A stretch of 64,000 nt of DNA from Streptomyces sp. MspMP-M5 (GCF_000373585.1 NZ_KB891962.1:124001-188000); one strand, 5' to 3'. Shown: positions 33,104 through 42,905, numbered from the stretch's first letter. Notes: a model not told the origin generated them from the letters alone. Translations and numbers: made by a program.

Positions 33104-34639
33104 ATGCCGGACCTCCTGGGTGAACGGGTGGGATTCGTCCGCCGGATCGGGCTGTTGCAGGCCACCGCGATCAACATGAGCCAGATGTGCGGCATCGGGC
33201 CGTTCGTGACGATCCCGCTGATGGTGACGGCGTTCGGTGGGCCGCAGGCGGTCATCGGGTTCGTGGCGGGTGCGGTGCTGGCGTTGGCGGACGGGCTGGT
33301 GTGGGCGGAGTTGGGGGCGTCGCTGCCGGGGGCGGGCGGCAGTTATGTGTATCTGCGGCAGGCGTTCCAGTACCGCACCGGGAAGCTGATGCCGTTTCTG
33401 TTCGTGTGGACGGCGATGCTGTTCATCCCGCTCGGGATGTCCACCGGCATCATCGGCTTCGTGCAGTACCTGGGCTATCTGTGGCCGGGGATGAGCCCGG
33501 GGCAGGGGGACGCGGTCGGGCTGGCCGTCACCGTCGGCGTCGTGGCGCTGCTGTGGGGTCGGGTGGAGCGGATCGCCCGGCTCGCGGTGGTGCTGTGGAC
33601 GGTGATGATCGCCGCCGTCGGCCTGGTGATCATCGCGGCGTTCACCCACTTCAGCCCGGAGCGGGCCTTCACCTACCCCGCGCACGCTGTGGAACTGACG
33701 GCCGGTCACTTCTGGGTCGGGTTCGCCGGCGGGCTCACCATCGGCATCTACGACTACCTCGGCTACAACACCACCGCCTACATGGGCGCCGAGATCAGGC
33801 GGCCCGGCCGCACCCTGCCGCGGGCCATCCTGTTCTCCATCCTCGGCATCATGGCGATCTACCTGCTGCTCCAGATCGGCACGCTGGGGGTCGTCGACTG
33901 GCGCGAGATGCTCGACCCGCACAGCACCGCCGGCTCCTCGGTGGCCTCCGCCGTCCTGGAGCGCACCTGGGGCCGGACCGCCGCGGGCGTCGTCACCGTG
34001 CTGATCCTCGTCACCGCCGTCACCTCCGTACTGACCGGTCTGCTCGGCGGCTCCCGGGTCCCCTGCGACGCCGCCCGGGACCGCGTGTTCTTCCGCCCGT
34101 ACGGGGCGCTGCACCCCCGCCACCGCTTCCCCGTCCTGGGGCTGCTGACCATGGGGGGCATCATGGCGGCGGGCTTCCTCCTGGGCCGGCACACCGATCT
34201 GGCCACCGTCATCCAGCTGCTGACGACGGTGATGGTGCTGGTGCAGGCGCTGGCCCAGATCGCGGCGGTCACCGTGCTGCGGCGCCGGCAGCCGGGGCTG
34301 CGCCGGCCCTACCGGATGTGGCTGTACCCGCTGCCGAGCCTGGTCGCGCTGGTCGGCTGGCTGGTGATCTACGGCTACGCGGACCGCAACGCCCCGGGCC
34401 GGCACCCCATCGAATGGTCGCTGGCGTGGGTCGCGGCGGGGCTGGTGGCGTTCCTGGTGTGGGCCCGGCGCGAGCGCGAGTGGCCGTTCGGGCCGAAGCG
34501 GATCAGTGAGGAGTATCTGGGCGGGGCGGATCCGGATGCGGAGATGGATGTGGAGGTGGACGCGGACCCGGATGCGGTTCCGGGTGCCGATGCGGGAGGG
34601 GCGGACGGAACGGCGGCGCCGCTCCCTCAGCCGGATTGA
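33104..34639 (+). CDS. APC-superfamily amino acid permease
   Basis: 511 residues, about 12 hydrophobic helices. The first helix carries the substrate-binding bend of the APC fold (ATAINMSQMCGIGPFVTIPL), and ELGASLPGAGGSYVYLRQAF is a family signature. A 45-residue acidic C-terminal tail (repeats of Asp-Ala/Asp-Pro) is unusual and likely cytoplasmic. Substrates in this family are amino acids or amines, taken up by proton symport or exchange. The specific one is unknown. Confidence 0.88.
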   Translation: MPDLLGERVGFVRRIGLLQATAINMSQMCGIGPFVTIPLMVTAFGGPQAVIGFVAGAVLALADGLVWAELGASLPGAGGSYVYLRQAFQYRTGKLMPFLFVWTAMLFIPLGMSTGIIGFVQYLGYLWPGMSPGQGDAVGLAVTVGVVALLWGRVERIARLAVVLWTVMIAAVGLVIIAAFTHFSPERAFTYPAHAVELTAGHFWVGFAGGLTIGIYDYLGYNTTAYMGAEIRRPGRTLPRAILFSILGIMAIYLLLQIGTLGVVDWREMLDPHSTAGSSVASAVLERTWGRTAAGVVTVLILVTAVTSVLTGLLGGSRVPCDAARDRVFFRPYGALHPRHRFPVLGLLTMGGIMAAGFLLGRHTDLATVIQLLTTVMVLVQALAQIAAVTVLRRRQPGLRRPYRMWLYPLPSLVALVGWLVIYGYADRNAPGRHPIEWSLAWVAAGLVAFLVWARREREWPFGPKRISEEYLGGADPDAEMDVEVDADPDAVPGADAGGADGTAAPLPQPD

Positions 34640-34640
34640 C

Positions 34641-34674
34641 GGCCTGACCGGACTGGCGGCCTGATCGGACTGGC
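34641..34674. repeat. Tandem 17-bp repeat after the permease
   Basis: GGCCTGA(C/T)CGGACTGGC occurs twice head to tail. It is followed by a short hairpin TGACGC-A-GCGTCA at 34687-34699 in the gap between convergent genes, which may act as a terminator. Confidence 0.55.
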
Positions 34675-34722
34675 GGACCGTTGGACTGACGCAGCGTCAA
34701 TCGACTGTGCTGGAAGGCGACT

Positions 34723-37131
34723 TCAACTGTCCGGCAGGGCGATGGTGCGCGTCGTGCCCGGGGCGACGGTGAAGGGGCGGCCGCACAGCCGGACGCGGAT
34801 CGCGGCGTGTTCCGAGTCCGGCACCGTGATCCGCACCGTGCGGTCGGCACGGATGCGCAGGTCGATGTCCCGGTGGCGGCGGTAGCGGATTCGCACGCCG
34901 AACTTGGACAGCTGGGGTAGCGGCGCCGGGTCCAGCCACAGGGCGCGGTCCCGGGTCTCCAGGCCGGTCATCCCACGCTGCACGAAGTCGACGGTGCCGG
35001 CCATCGCGCCCAGGTGGATGCCCTCCGCGGTGGTGCCGCCCTGGACGTCCGCGACATCGCCGGTGAGGGCCTCCGCGCAGTACGCCCAGGCGTCGTCCCG
35101 GCGCACCCGGGCCAGTACCCAGGCATGGACCACGGAGCTGAGCGTCGAGCCGTGACTGGTGCGCCGCAGGTAGTGGTCGACGGTCGCCCGCCAGCCGTCG
35201 TCGTCGAGGCGGTAGCCCAACTGCTCGAAGAGTCCGGCCAGTTCGGAGGGCGGGAAGAGGTAGCCGAGCATCAGCACGTCGGCCTGCTTGGACGCCTGGT
35301 AGCGGTTGACGCTGTCGCCCTCCGCCTCCAGGATCCGGTCCAGTCGCCGGATGTCGCCGTAGCGGGCGCGGTAGCCCGCCCAGTCGAGCTCGGCCAGCCG
35401 CTCGTAGCCCGCGAACTGGCTGATCAGGCCCCGGTGGAAGGGGACGTGCAGGCGGTGCGCGACGTCGTCCCAGTACTGCCGCTCGTCGTGGGCGAGCGCC
35501 AGCCGCTCGAACAGCGCCCGTCGTCGCGCCTCGGGCAGCCGGCGGCACAGGTCGAGTGCCCGCGCCAGCACCCAGGCGGCGGTGACGTTGGTGTAGGCGT
35601 TGTCGTCCAGACCGGGCAGGTCGGCGCCCGGATACGCGTCGTGGTACTCGTCCGGGCCGACCACCCCGCGGATGCGGTAGCGCGCGAGCGCCGGGTCCCA
35701 CTGGGCGCTCGCCGCCCAGAAGCGGGCGATCTCCAGCAGCATCTCGGCGCCCCTGGTGTGCAGGAACGCGGTGTCGCCGCTGGCCTGCCAGTACCGCCAC
35801 ACGTTGTAGGCGATCGCCGAACCGACGTGGTGCTGGAGGTGGGAGTGGTCCGGCAGCCAGCGGCCCGAGCGCGGGTTGAGGTGCAGCCGCTGGGTCTCCT
35901 CGCGGCCGTCGCTGCCGCTCTGCCACGGGTACATCGCGCCCGTCCGGCCCGCCTCGCGCGCCGCCCGGCGGGCCGCCGGCAGCCGCCGGTGGCGGTAGTC
36001 CAGCAGGGCCCGGGACACCTCCGGGAAGCGCAGGTTGAGAAACGGCAGCACGAACAGCTCGTCCCAGAAGACGTGCCCCCGGTACGCCTCGCCGTGCAGG
36101 CCGCGGGCCGGCACGCCGACGTCCAGCCGCGCGGTGTGCGGGGAGACCGTCTGGAGTACGTGGAAGACGTGCAGCCGCAGGAGCCGGCCGGGCTCGCCGG
36201 GGACGTCCAGCCGTACCTGCCGCCACAGGTGCTGCCAGGCGCGGTGGTGCGAGGCGAGCAGCCGGGGGACGGCCGGGGCGCGGCGGACCGCCTCCAGGGC
36301 CGCCGGGAGCGGCGCCGCGCGGGCCAGGTCGCGCGAGGTGTGCAGGGCCACCGTCTTGTCGACGGTCGCCGGGGAGCCGGGCCCGACGGGGACGGTGAAC
36401 ACCCGGCGGGCCGCGCGGGGCGCGAGGGCGGTGCGGGCGGTGCCGCCGCGCGGCGCGACCCGGGTGCGGGCGGCCAGTGCGATCGTGACGCCGGAGCTGC
36501 GGGTGCGGCACCGCAGCCAGAGGACGCCGTCGTCCGCCGCACCGGTCTCCCAGTCGGTGAGGTGGGAGTCGGCCAGGTCGCGGTAGCGGGCCACCCCGCT
36601 GTTGCGGACGTCGCCGTCCAGCTCCGCCGCCACCTCCACCTCCCCGGACCAGCCCTCGGCGGTGAACACCGCGCGCTGGACGGCGAGATCGGGCTCGCCC
36701 ATGTGCACCAGGCGGCGTTCGGTGACGGTCAGCCGCCGCCCGGCGCCGTCCTCGTAGGACGACCAGCGGGTCAGGGTGCCGCGGCGCAGGTCCAGTGTGC
36801 GGCGGTGGCCGGTGAGCTGGGGGTGGTCGGGGGAGAGCCAGGGGCCGGGCTCCGTGGCGTCCGCGGGGCGGATGCGATAGCGCAGCGGCAGCCAGTCGGG
36901 CAGGTTGACCAGGTCCTCGTTCTCCACCCGGAGGCCGCCGACGACGGAGGTCAGCCGGTTGTAGACGCCGGCGGCGTACGTGCCCGGGTAGTGGGTGGGG
37001 CCGCGCGGGGTCTCCGGGGCGGCGCCGCGGGTGGCGAAGCGGCCGTTGCCGAGCGTGCACAGCGCCTCCCGCAGCCGCTCGTCCTCGGGGACGTACCCCT
37101 CGTACGTCCAGGTCCAGGCCGGCGCCGTCAT
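34723..37131 (-). CDS. GH65 glycoside phosphorylase (maltose/trehalose phosphorylase type)
   Basis: 802 residues, the usual length for the family. Three GH65 parts are present: N-terminal beta-sandwich, (alpha/alpha)6 barrel around residues 330-720, and small C-terminal domain. GVVGPDEYHD carries the catalytic acid Glu and TSHGSTLS the phosphate-binding loop, so it is a phosphorylase rather than a hydrolase. It would split an alpha-glucoside with phosphate into beta-glucose 1-phosphate and sugar. Its start overlaps the stop of the upstream mutase by 4 bp, and that mutase would convert the product to glucose 6-phosphate. Confidence 0.92.
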   Translation of the reverse strand: MTAPAWTWTYEGYVPEDERLREALCTLGNGRFATRGAAPETPRGPTHYPGTYAAGVYNRLTSVVGGLRVENEDLVNLPDWLPLRYRIRPADATEPGPWLSPDHPQLTGHRRTLDLRRGTLTRWSSYEDGAGRRLTVTERRLVHMGEPDLAVQRAVFTAEGWSGEVEVAAELDGDVRNSGVARYRDLADSHLTDWETGAADDGVLWLRCRTRSSGVTIALAARTRVAPRGGTARTALAPRAARRVFTVPVGPGSPATVDKTVALHTSRDLARAAPLPAALEAVRRAPAVPRLLASHHRAWQHLWRQVRLDVPGEPGRLLRLHVFHVLQTVSPHTARLDVGVPARGLHGEAYRGHVFWDELFVLPFLNLRFPEVSRALLDYRHRRLPAARRAAREAGRTGAMYPWQSGSDGREETQRLHLNPRSGRWLPDHSHLQHHVGSAIAYNVWRYWQASGDTAFLHTRGAEMLLEIARFWAASAQWDPALARYRIRGVVGPDEYHDAYPGADLPGLDDNAYTNVTAAWVLARALDLCRRLPEARRRALFERLALAHDERQYWDDVAHRLHVPFHRGLISQFAGYERLAELDWAGYRARYGDIRRLDRILEAEGDSVNRYQASKQADVLMLGYLFPPSELAGLFEQLGYRLDDDGWRATVDHYLRRTSHGSTLSSVVHAWVLARVRRDDAWAYCAEALTGDVADVQGGTTAEGIHLGAMAGTVDFVQRGMTGLETRDRALWLDPAPLPQLSKFGVRIRYRRHRDIDLRIRADRTVRITVPDSEHAAIRVRLCGRPFTVAPGTTRTIALPDS

Positions 37132-37892
37132 CGGGCCGCCCCGGGGGCCAGCAGCTCGCCGGGGTCGGTGACCACCACGTCGGCGCCGCGGCGGCGCAGC
37201 TCGGCCGCGTGCCCCGGGGCGCCGCTCCGGTCGACGCCCACGACCAGGCCGAAGCCGCCGCGGCGGCCCGCCTCGACGCCGGCCTCGGCGTCCTCCAGCA
37301 CGGCCGCCTCCCGGGGCGGGACGGCCAGTCGCCGGGCCGCCTCGGCGAAGAGCGCCGGGTCCGGTTTGCCCGGCAGGCCCAGCCGCGCCGCCTCGTCGCC
37401 GTCCACCACCGCCGCGAACAGCTCCAGCAGTCCGGCCCGGGACAGCAGCTCGGTGGCGTGCCGGGACGCGGACACCGCGGCGCAGCCGACGCCCGCGCCG
37501 CGCAGCGCGTGCAGCAGCCGCACACTGCCCGGCCACACGGTCGCCCCCCGCTCCCGCAGCAGCGCGGTGTAGACCTCGTCCTTGCGGGCCGCGACCGCCG
37601 CCACGGTGCCGGTGCCGGGCGGGTCGCCGGGGGAGCCGGGCGGCAGCGCCAGGCCGCGGGAGGCCAGGAACGCGGCGGCGCCGTCCAGCCGGGACCGGCC
37701 GTCGACGTGGCGGAGGTAGTCGTCCACCGGGTCGAAGGGGCGCTGTCCGCCCGCGGCCGCCAGGCAGGCGTCGAACGCCGCTCGCCAGGCCGCAGCGTGC
37801 AGCCTCGCGGTGTCGGTGAGCACACCGTCGGTGTCGAAGACCACGGCCCGCACCGGGCGCAGACACGCGGCCAGCGGTGACGCGGCGGACAT
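37128..37892 (-). CDS. pgmB: HAD-family beta-phosphoglucomutase
   Basis: 254 residues from ATG 37892. HAD motif I is VVFDTDGVLTDT (with the nucleophile and acid/base Asp pair), cap domain YLRHVDGRSRLDGAAAFL is typical of beta-PGM, then KPDPALF and EDAEAGVEAGRRGGF. The reaction is beta-glucose 1-phosphate to glucose 6-phosphate. Its 4-bp overlap with the GH65 gene gives a two-step disaccharide phosphorolysis route. Confidence 0.9.
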   Translation of the reverse strand: MSAASPLAACLRPVRAVVFDTDGVLTDTARLHAAAWRAAFDACLAAAGGQRPFDPVDDYLRHVDGRSRLDGAAAFLASRGLALPPGSPGDPPGTGTVAAVAARKDEVYTALLRERGATVWPGSVRLLHALRGAGVGCAAVSASRHATELLSRAGLLELFAAVVDGDEAARLGLPGKPDPALFAEAARRLAVPPREAAVLEDAEAGVEAGRRGGFGLVVGVDRSGAPGHAAELRRRGADVVVTDPGELLAPGAAR

Positions 37893-38106
37893 GGCGGGTC
37901 CCTCCGGCAGCCCTGGTCGGCAACTCGTCCCTCCATGGCACCACGACATCCGCGCCGGGGCTGCTCCTGGCCGCCCGCGGGCCTGGCGGGCCCGGGCCCC
38001 CGGGGCACACGATGGAAGGGGCCGAGGGCGCGACCGGCCGCCGCGGTGCGGGCCCGGCGCCCGCCCGGCACGGCCACGGCCCGAGCGACGGAAGGCGGTG
38101 GGGACG

Positions 38107-38973
38107 ATGGAACTCCCCCTGGTCGTAGGCGTGGACGGATCGGACGCCGGGCTGCGCGCCCTGGACTGGGCGGTGGACGAGGCGGTGCGCCACGGCCTAC
38201 CACTGCGCCTGGTGTACGCGTCCCAGTGGGAGCGGTACGAGGGAGTGGCGCCGCGGGAGGACGCCCCCGAGGAGCAGGCGATGGCCGACCGGGTCGTGGC
38301 GTCCGCCGCCGAGCGCGCCGCCCGCCGCAACCCCGAGGTCGAGGTCTCGGTGCAGGTCCTGGCCGACGACCCGGTCGCCGCGCTGCTCCGCGAGGCGCCC
38401 TACGCCACCGCGGTCGTCCTCGGCTGCAAGGGGCGCGGGGAGTTCGCCGATCTGCTGCTGGGCTCGGTCAGTCTGTCGGTGGCGGCCCGCGCCCGGCATC
38501 CGGTGGTGGTGGTCCGCGGCGACCGGGCCGGGCTGGAGAGCGGCCACGACCGGGTGCTGCTCGGTGTCGGCGACACCGCCCAGGGGTCCGCGGCCGTCCG
38601 GTTCGCCTTCCGGGAGGCGGAGGCCCGCGGCTGCGTCCTCGACGCGGTGCGCGCCTGGCGCTGCCCCGCCTACGAGACCGCCGACCGCGCGCAGCGGGCC
38701 GCGGGGCCCGAGCACCACTACGAACACCAGGCGTCGGAGCTGGTCGACGCCGCGGTCGCCGAGGAGGCCGAGGCACATCCGACGGTGCACGTCCGGCGCA
38801 CCACCGTGGAGGGGCCGGCGCACAAGGTGCTGGTCCGGCGGTCCGCCGCCGCGGACCTGCTGGTGCTCGGCGCCCGGCAGCGGCACGGCCACTTCGGGCT
38901 GCAGCTGGGCCGGGTCGGGCACGCCGCGCTGCACCACGCGGCCTGTCCGGTCGCGGTGGTGCCGCGGGGCTGA
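38107..38973 (+). CDS. Tandem universal stress protein
   Basis: 288 residues with two Usp domains. The first holds the ATP-binding pattern G-x2-G-x9-GS (LGCKGRGEFADLLLGS, near residue 105). The second (LGARQRHGHFGLQLGRVG) is degenerate. ATG 38107 is preceded by GGAAGGCGG. USPs are cytoplasmic and rise in dormancy, starvation or hypoxia. It is divergent from the GH65/mutase pair, within a block of stress-type genes up to 41.8 kb. Confidence 0.88.
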   Translation: MELPLVVGVDGSDAGLRALDWAVDEAVRHGLPLRLVYASQWERYEGVAPREDAPEEQAMADRVVASAAERAARRNPEVEVSVQVLADDPVAALLREAPYATAVVLGCKGRGEFADLLLGSVSLSVAARARHPVVVVRGDRAGLESGHDRVLLGVGDTAQGSAAVRFAFREAEARGCVLDAVRAWRCPAYETADRAQRAAGPEHHYEHQASELVDAAVAEEAEAHPTVHVRRTTVEGPAHKVLVRRSAAADLLVLGARQRHGHFGLQLGRVGHAALHHAACPVAVVPRG

Positions 38974-39062
38974 GGCCGGCCGGTCGGTCGCGGCTCGGAC
39001 CCGCGTCGCCGGGCATCCGGCCGCGTCCGTGCGCACCCGGCCGGGTCAGGGCGCGCAGGCCC

Positions 39063-40424
39063 TCAGGCGTAGTGCTCGTACGGTGCCAGCACCGCCCGTT
39101 CGATCCGCCGCCGGACGTGCTCCGCGAGGGTGGCCAGCGGTGTGGAGACCGACGGCGGCACCGGGACCGGCGACCGGATGGCGCGGGCCGCCGCCGGCAG
39201 CTCCGCGAGGTCCGCCGCCAGCCGGGCCCGGGCGTCCGCCAGCGGGGTCCGCGGCGCACAGCGCACCCCGTCGCGCATCAGCGTCTCCAGCAGCGGCACA
39301 CTGCCGGCCGGCGCCGGCTCCTCGGCCAGCCCGATCACATCGCGGCAGCCCGGGTGCCGGAAGACCTGCTTCCGGCCGGGCGCGGTGACCTTCGCCGACG
39401 ACAGCTTCATCACCGGCCGGCCGTCGTACGCCACGAGCTTGTACGCCGAGTCGAGATACGGCGCGTCGGCGCTCACCCCGACCCGGGTGCCCACCGCGAA
39501 CACATCGATCGGCGCCCCGGCCCGCACCAGGTCGTCCACCGCGAACTCGTCCAGCCCGCCGCTGGCCACGATCCGCACCCCCGGCAGCTCCGCCCGGTCC
39601 AGCATCGCCCGGGCGCGGACCGCCAGCGCCCCCAGATCGCCGCTGTCCAGCCGGATCGACGCCCCCTCGGCGCGGTCCAGGGCGTGCAGCACCCGGGCCG
39701 CCGCGGCCACCCCGGAGTCGACGTCGTAGGTGTCCACCAGGAGCGTCACCGGCCCCGGGTGGGTCCGCAGGAAGGCGGTGAACGCGGCCTCCTCGTCCTC
39801 GAACGCCTCGATGTACGAGTGCGCCATGGTGCCCACCGCCGGCAGGCGTTCGGCGTGCGCCGCCGCGACGTTGCTGGTCCCCGCGAAGCCCGCCATCGCC
39901 GCCAGCCGCGCGGTGCGGAAGCCCGCCTCGGCGCCGTGCGTCCGCCGCAGCGAGAAGTCCACCACCGGCCGCCCGCGGGCCGCCAGGACGCACCGTGCGC
40001 ACTTGGCGGCGATGGCGGTCTGGTGGCTGAGCTGGTTCAGTACGAAGGTCTCGACGAGCTGGGCCTGCGGCAGCGGCGCGGTGATCTCCAGCAGCGGTTC
40101 GCCGGCCAGCACCACCCGGCCCTCCGGCACCGCCCGCACCTCGCCGGCGAAGCGCAGCCCCAGCAGCGGCGCCAGCTCCGCGACCGGCCGGCGCAGCGCC
40201 TCGGCGAACACCTCGACGTCCTCGGGCCCGATCCGGAAGCGGGAGAGGTAGTCGAGCACCGACTCCGCCCCGGCGGCGACCAGGAAGCCCCGCTCGGCGG
40301 GGAGTTCCCGGACGAAGCAGCTGAAGGTGGCCGGCCGGGTCATGCCCTCGCGCAGATACGACAGGGCCATGGTCACTTCGTACAGGTCGGTCGTGGTCGG
40401 ACCGGCCGTCGTCGCGTCCGGCAT
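39063..40424 (-). CDS. pncB: Nicotinate phosphoribosyltransferase
   Basis: 453 residues from ATG 40424 (MPDATTAGPTTTDLYEVTMA); an upstream ATG at 40466 is possible. Signatures include DFSLRRTHGAEAGFRTARLA, the active-site His in GTMAHSYIEAF, VDTYDVDSG and IRLDSGDLGALA. Reaction: nicotinate, PRPP and ATP to nicotinate mononucleotide, in the Preiss-Handler NAD salvage route. Found among stress-protein genes, as its PncB2-type paralogues are in actinobacterial dormancy regulons. Confidence 0.92.
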   Translation of the reverse strand: MPDATTAGPTTTDLYEVTMALSYLREGMTRPATFSCFVRELPAERGFLVAAGAESVLDYLSRFRIGPEDVEVFAEALRRPVAELAPLLGLRFAGEVRAVPEGRVVLAGEPLLEITAPLPQAQLVETFVLNQLSHQTAIAAKCARCVLAARGRPVVDFSLRRTHGAEAGFRTARLAAMAGFAGTSNVAAAHAERLPAVGTMAHSYIEAFEDEEAAFTAFLRTHPGPVTLLVDTYDVDSGVAAAARVLHALDRAEGASIRLDSGDLGALAVRARAMLDRAELPGVRIVASGGLDEFAVDDLVRAGAPIDVFAVGTRVGVSADAPYLDSAYKLVAYDGRPVMKLSSAKVTAPGRKQVFRHPGCRDVIGLAEEPAPAGSVPLLETLMRDGVRCAPRTPLADARARLAADLAELPAAARAIRSPVPVPPSVSTPLATLAEHVRRRIERAVLAPYEHYA

Positions 40425-40482
40425 CACCGGCTCCTTCCCGGGGCGGGCCGGGGCGGTGCGGCCCACGGGCCCGCGGGCGGTC

Positions 40483-40782
40483 TCAGGCCAGCTCGTCCGC
40501 CCAGCCGTAGAGGGTGCGCCGCTCGTGCCCCGGCGGCGCGGCGCCGGCGCCCGCCAGGTCGCGGTCCGCCAGCCGGATCAACTGCCCGGCGAGGTCCTTC
40601 ATGGCCCGGCCGGCCGCCAGCTCGTCCCCGATCACCGGGACGTCGGGGTCCTCGGGGTTGCAGCGGGCCCGGCCGTGCCCGGTCAGCGACCGGGTCCCGG
40701 TGTGCAGCTCCACCCGGGCCCGGGTCGTCCCGTCCTCCTCGGTGACGGTCAGCCGGACCGGCCACTCGGTGCTCTTCGCCAT
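40483..40782 (-). CDS. DUF1876 small protein
   Basis: 99 residues with the DUF1876 pattern: WPVRLTVTEEDGTTRARVEL, LTGHGRARCNPEDPDVPVIG, DELAAGRAMKDLAGQLI. The fold is predicted to be dsRBD-like. The function is unknown. Actinobacterial homologues commonly sit beside universal stress proteins, as here. It probably shares a transcript with pncB (58 bp downstream). Confidence 0.85.
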   Translation of the reverse strand: MAKSTEWPVRLTVTEEDGTTRARVELHTGTRSLTGHGRARCNPEDPDVPVIGDELAAGRAMKDLAGQLIRLADRDLAGAGAAPPGHERRTLYGWADELA

Positions 40783-40900
40783 GGCTCACCTCCGCGGTGT
40801 GCAGGGGCCGCGCCGGGCGGAATCCGCTCGTCGTCCCCTGCCACCCATTGTTGGAAGAAACCGCCCGGCCCGCCTGTCCGTGCGGGGCGCGGCGGACGGC

Positions 40901-41770
40901 TCACTCGTGCGGCACCAGCGCGACCGGGCACGGCGCGTGGTGCACCACCGCCTGCACGACGTGGCCGATCCGCGGCGCCGGGAAGCGCAGCTTGTGCCGG
41001 CGGCCGACGACCAGCAGCGCGGCGTCCGCGGCGTCCCGCAGCGCCGCCCGCACCGGGCCCTCCAGCTCGACCCGGGCGTCCACCGCGACCTCCGGGAACT
41101 TCTCCTGCCAGGGCCGCAGCGCGTCCGCCAGCTGCTGCCGGGCGTCCGCGACCGTCTGCTGCGCGGCGATCGGCTCGACCCCGCCGCCGCGGTTGTACGC
41201 GTGCGCGGGCAGATGCCGGCCGTGCACCACCCGCAGCGGGACGCCCCGCCGGGCCGCGCTCCCGAAGGCGAACGACAGCAGCGCCTCGCAGGGCTCGTGC
41301 AGGCTCAGCGCGGCCGTCACCGGGGCGCCGGGCGCCTGCGCCGCGGCGCCCAGCGGAGCCCGGACCAGCACCGTGGGGGTCTGGGTGTGCGCCACCACCT
41401 GGAGGCCGAGCTCGCCGATGGTGTAGCGCGCCACCACGCCCACGTCCCGTGACCCCAGGACCAGCAGCGACGACTGGCCGGCCGCCTCCTTCAGGGCGGT
41501 CAGCGGGTCGTCGGCCACCAGGGCCTCCTCCACCGGGAGGTCCGGGTGGCGGTCCCGGACGGCGGCCCGGGCCTCGTCGATGATCCGGTGCGGCCAGTAG
41601 TTCCGCTGGTCCTGGCCGTCCGGTCCGGGCTCCGGCTCCGGCCCCAGCAGCACCCAGGCGTGCAGCAGCCGCAGCCGGGCCCGCCGCAGCTCCGCCTCGT
41701 GGGCCGCCCACAGCGCGGCGGCGGTCGCCTCGGGTGTCCCGTCGACACCCGCGGTGATCACGTCCTGCAT
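40901..41770 (-). CDS. Tandem universal stress protein
   Basis: 289 residues from ATG 41770, two Usp domains. The ATP-binding loops are degenerate (GSRDVGVVARYTIGELG; VGRRHKLRFPAPRIGHV), so nucleotide binding is doubtful. The second ends in the usual HHAPCPVALVPH. It is probably co-regulated with DUF1876 and pncB on the same strand, in a set resembling OsdR/DevR-controlled genes. I did not find a convincing OsdR box. Confidence 0.87.
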   Translation of the reverse strand: MQDVITAGVDGTPEATAAALWAAHEAELRRARLRLLHAWVLLGPEPEPGPDGQDQRNYWPHRIIDEARAAVRDRHPDLPVEEALVADDPLTALKEAAGQSSLLVLGSRDVGVVARYTIGELGLQVVAHTQTPTVLVRAPLGAAAQAPGAPVTAALSLHEPCEALLSFAFGSAARRGVPLRVVHGRHLPAHAYNRGGGVEPIAAQQTVADARQQLADALRPWQEKFPEVAVDARVELEGPVRAALRDAADAALLVVGRRHKLRFPAPRIGHVVQAVVHHAPCPVALVPHE

Positions 41771-41939
41771 GACCTCACCTCGTTCCCGGTCCGCTCGCCG
41801 CCGACGGGCGCGGCGGCGAGCCGCATTTCCAGTCTCCGACGGACCGGCGCCCGGCACCGGGCGGGCGGCACCCGGCCGGGTGGCCCGGCGGCGCTGGAGC
41901 GGACCGAAGCGAGGGCCCGTGCCGTCCGGGTACGGCGGT

Positions 41940-42905
41940 TCAGGCCGGCGGAGGCGCCTCCTCCGGATGCTGCCGCCGCCAGCGCGCATGGGCCGGGCTG
42001 CCGGGGCGGGCGTCGAGATGGGCGGCGCGCACCCGCCGCAGCACCGCCTCCCCGTGCCGGGCGAGCGGGCCGTCGTGGTGCCAGGCCAGCAGATGCCGGT
42101 ACCACAGCGGGTTCCCGGCCAGCGGACGCACCGCGACCCCGGGCACCTCGATGAACGTGGCCTGACACAGGCTCACCGCCAGCCCCGCCCGGACGATCTC
42201 GACCAGCTGCCGCCCCTCGGCCTCGTAGGGGATGCGGAGACCGCGGCCGGTCCGGGCACAGACCGACGACCAGTGCTCGCGGGTGCGGTCGCCGTCCATA
42301 CGGGGCGCCGCCCAGTCCTCCTCGGCGAGCCGCTCCAGGGACACCTCCGCCGCGTCCGCCAGCGGATGGTCCGCCGGCAGCAGCGCGAAGAGCGGCTCGG
42401 TGACGAGCGGCTGCAGCAGCACCCCGTCGGGTGCCGTCGGCTCCTGGCCGGGGTGGGCGCCGAGGACGGCGACCTCCAGACGGCCGGCGCCGAGGTCGTC
42501 CAGCAGCGGCCCGGACGCGTGCTGCCCGCGCGCCGTCACCTCCGCGTCCGGCAGCAACTCCCGCACCGCCAGCAGGAGATGCCCGAGGAACGGGGTGCCG
42601 ACCGAGCCGACGCGGAGGCGGGTGGGGGCCGCGGCGCGGCGCGCGACCCGCTCGGTGTCGGCGAGGAGCTGGTCCACGCCCGGCAGGATGGCGTGCGCCC
42701 GGGCCAGCACCAGTTCGCCCAGCGCGGTGGGCGCCGAGCCGGCCCGCCGGCGGTCGAACAGCGCGCCGCCCAGGAGGTGTTCGATCCGCCGCAGCTGGGC
42801 GCTCAGGCCCGGCTGGGTCATGCGCAGCGCCGCCGCGGCCCGGGTGAGGCTGCCGGCCTCGGCGATCGCGCACACCACGCGCAGATGCCGTATCTCCAGA
42901 TCCAT
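41940..42905 (-). CDS. LysR-family transcriptional regulator
   Basis: 321 residues. The N-terminal HTH is LRVVCAIAEAGSLTRAAAAL RMTQPGLSAQ (residues 8-38). The rest is a periplasmic-binding-like effector domain (LRVGSVGTPFLGHLLLAVRE onward). It is divergent from a Xaa-Pro aminopeptidase gene across 118 bp, the classic LysR arrangement, so it probably controls that gene and itself. The effector is unknown. Confidence 0.9.
   Translation of the reverse strand: MDLEIRHLRVVCAIAEAGSLTRAAAALRMTQPGLSAQLRRIEHLLGGALFDRRRAGSAPTALGELVLARAHAILPGVDQLLADTERVARRAAAPTRLRVGSVGTPFLGHLLLAVRELLPDAEVTARGQHASGPLLDDLGAGRLEVAVLGAHPGQEPTAPDGVLLQPLVTEPLFALLPADHPLADAAEVSLERLAEEDWAAPRMDGDRTREHWSSVCARTGRGLRIPYEAEGRQLVEIVRAGLAVSLCQATFIEVPGVAVRPLAGNPLWYRHLLAWHHDGPLARHGEAVLRRVRAAHLDARPGSPAHARWRRQHPEEAPPPA

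Noticed and set aside
34697-38203. Very long open minus-strand frame (about 1170 codons) across GH65 and mutase genes
   Set aside because: Pro/Arg-rich sequence with no domain. The other frame encodes clear GH65 and HAD proteins. It is a high-GC shadow.
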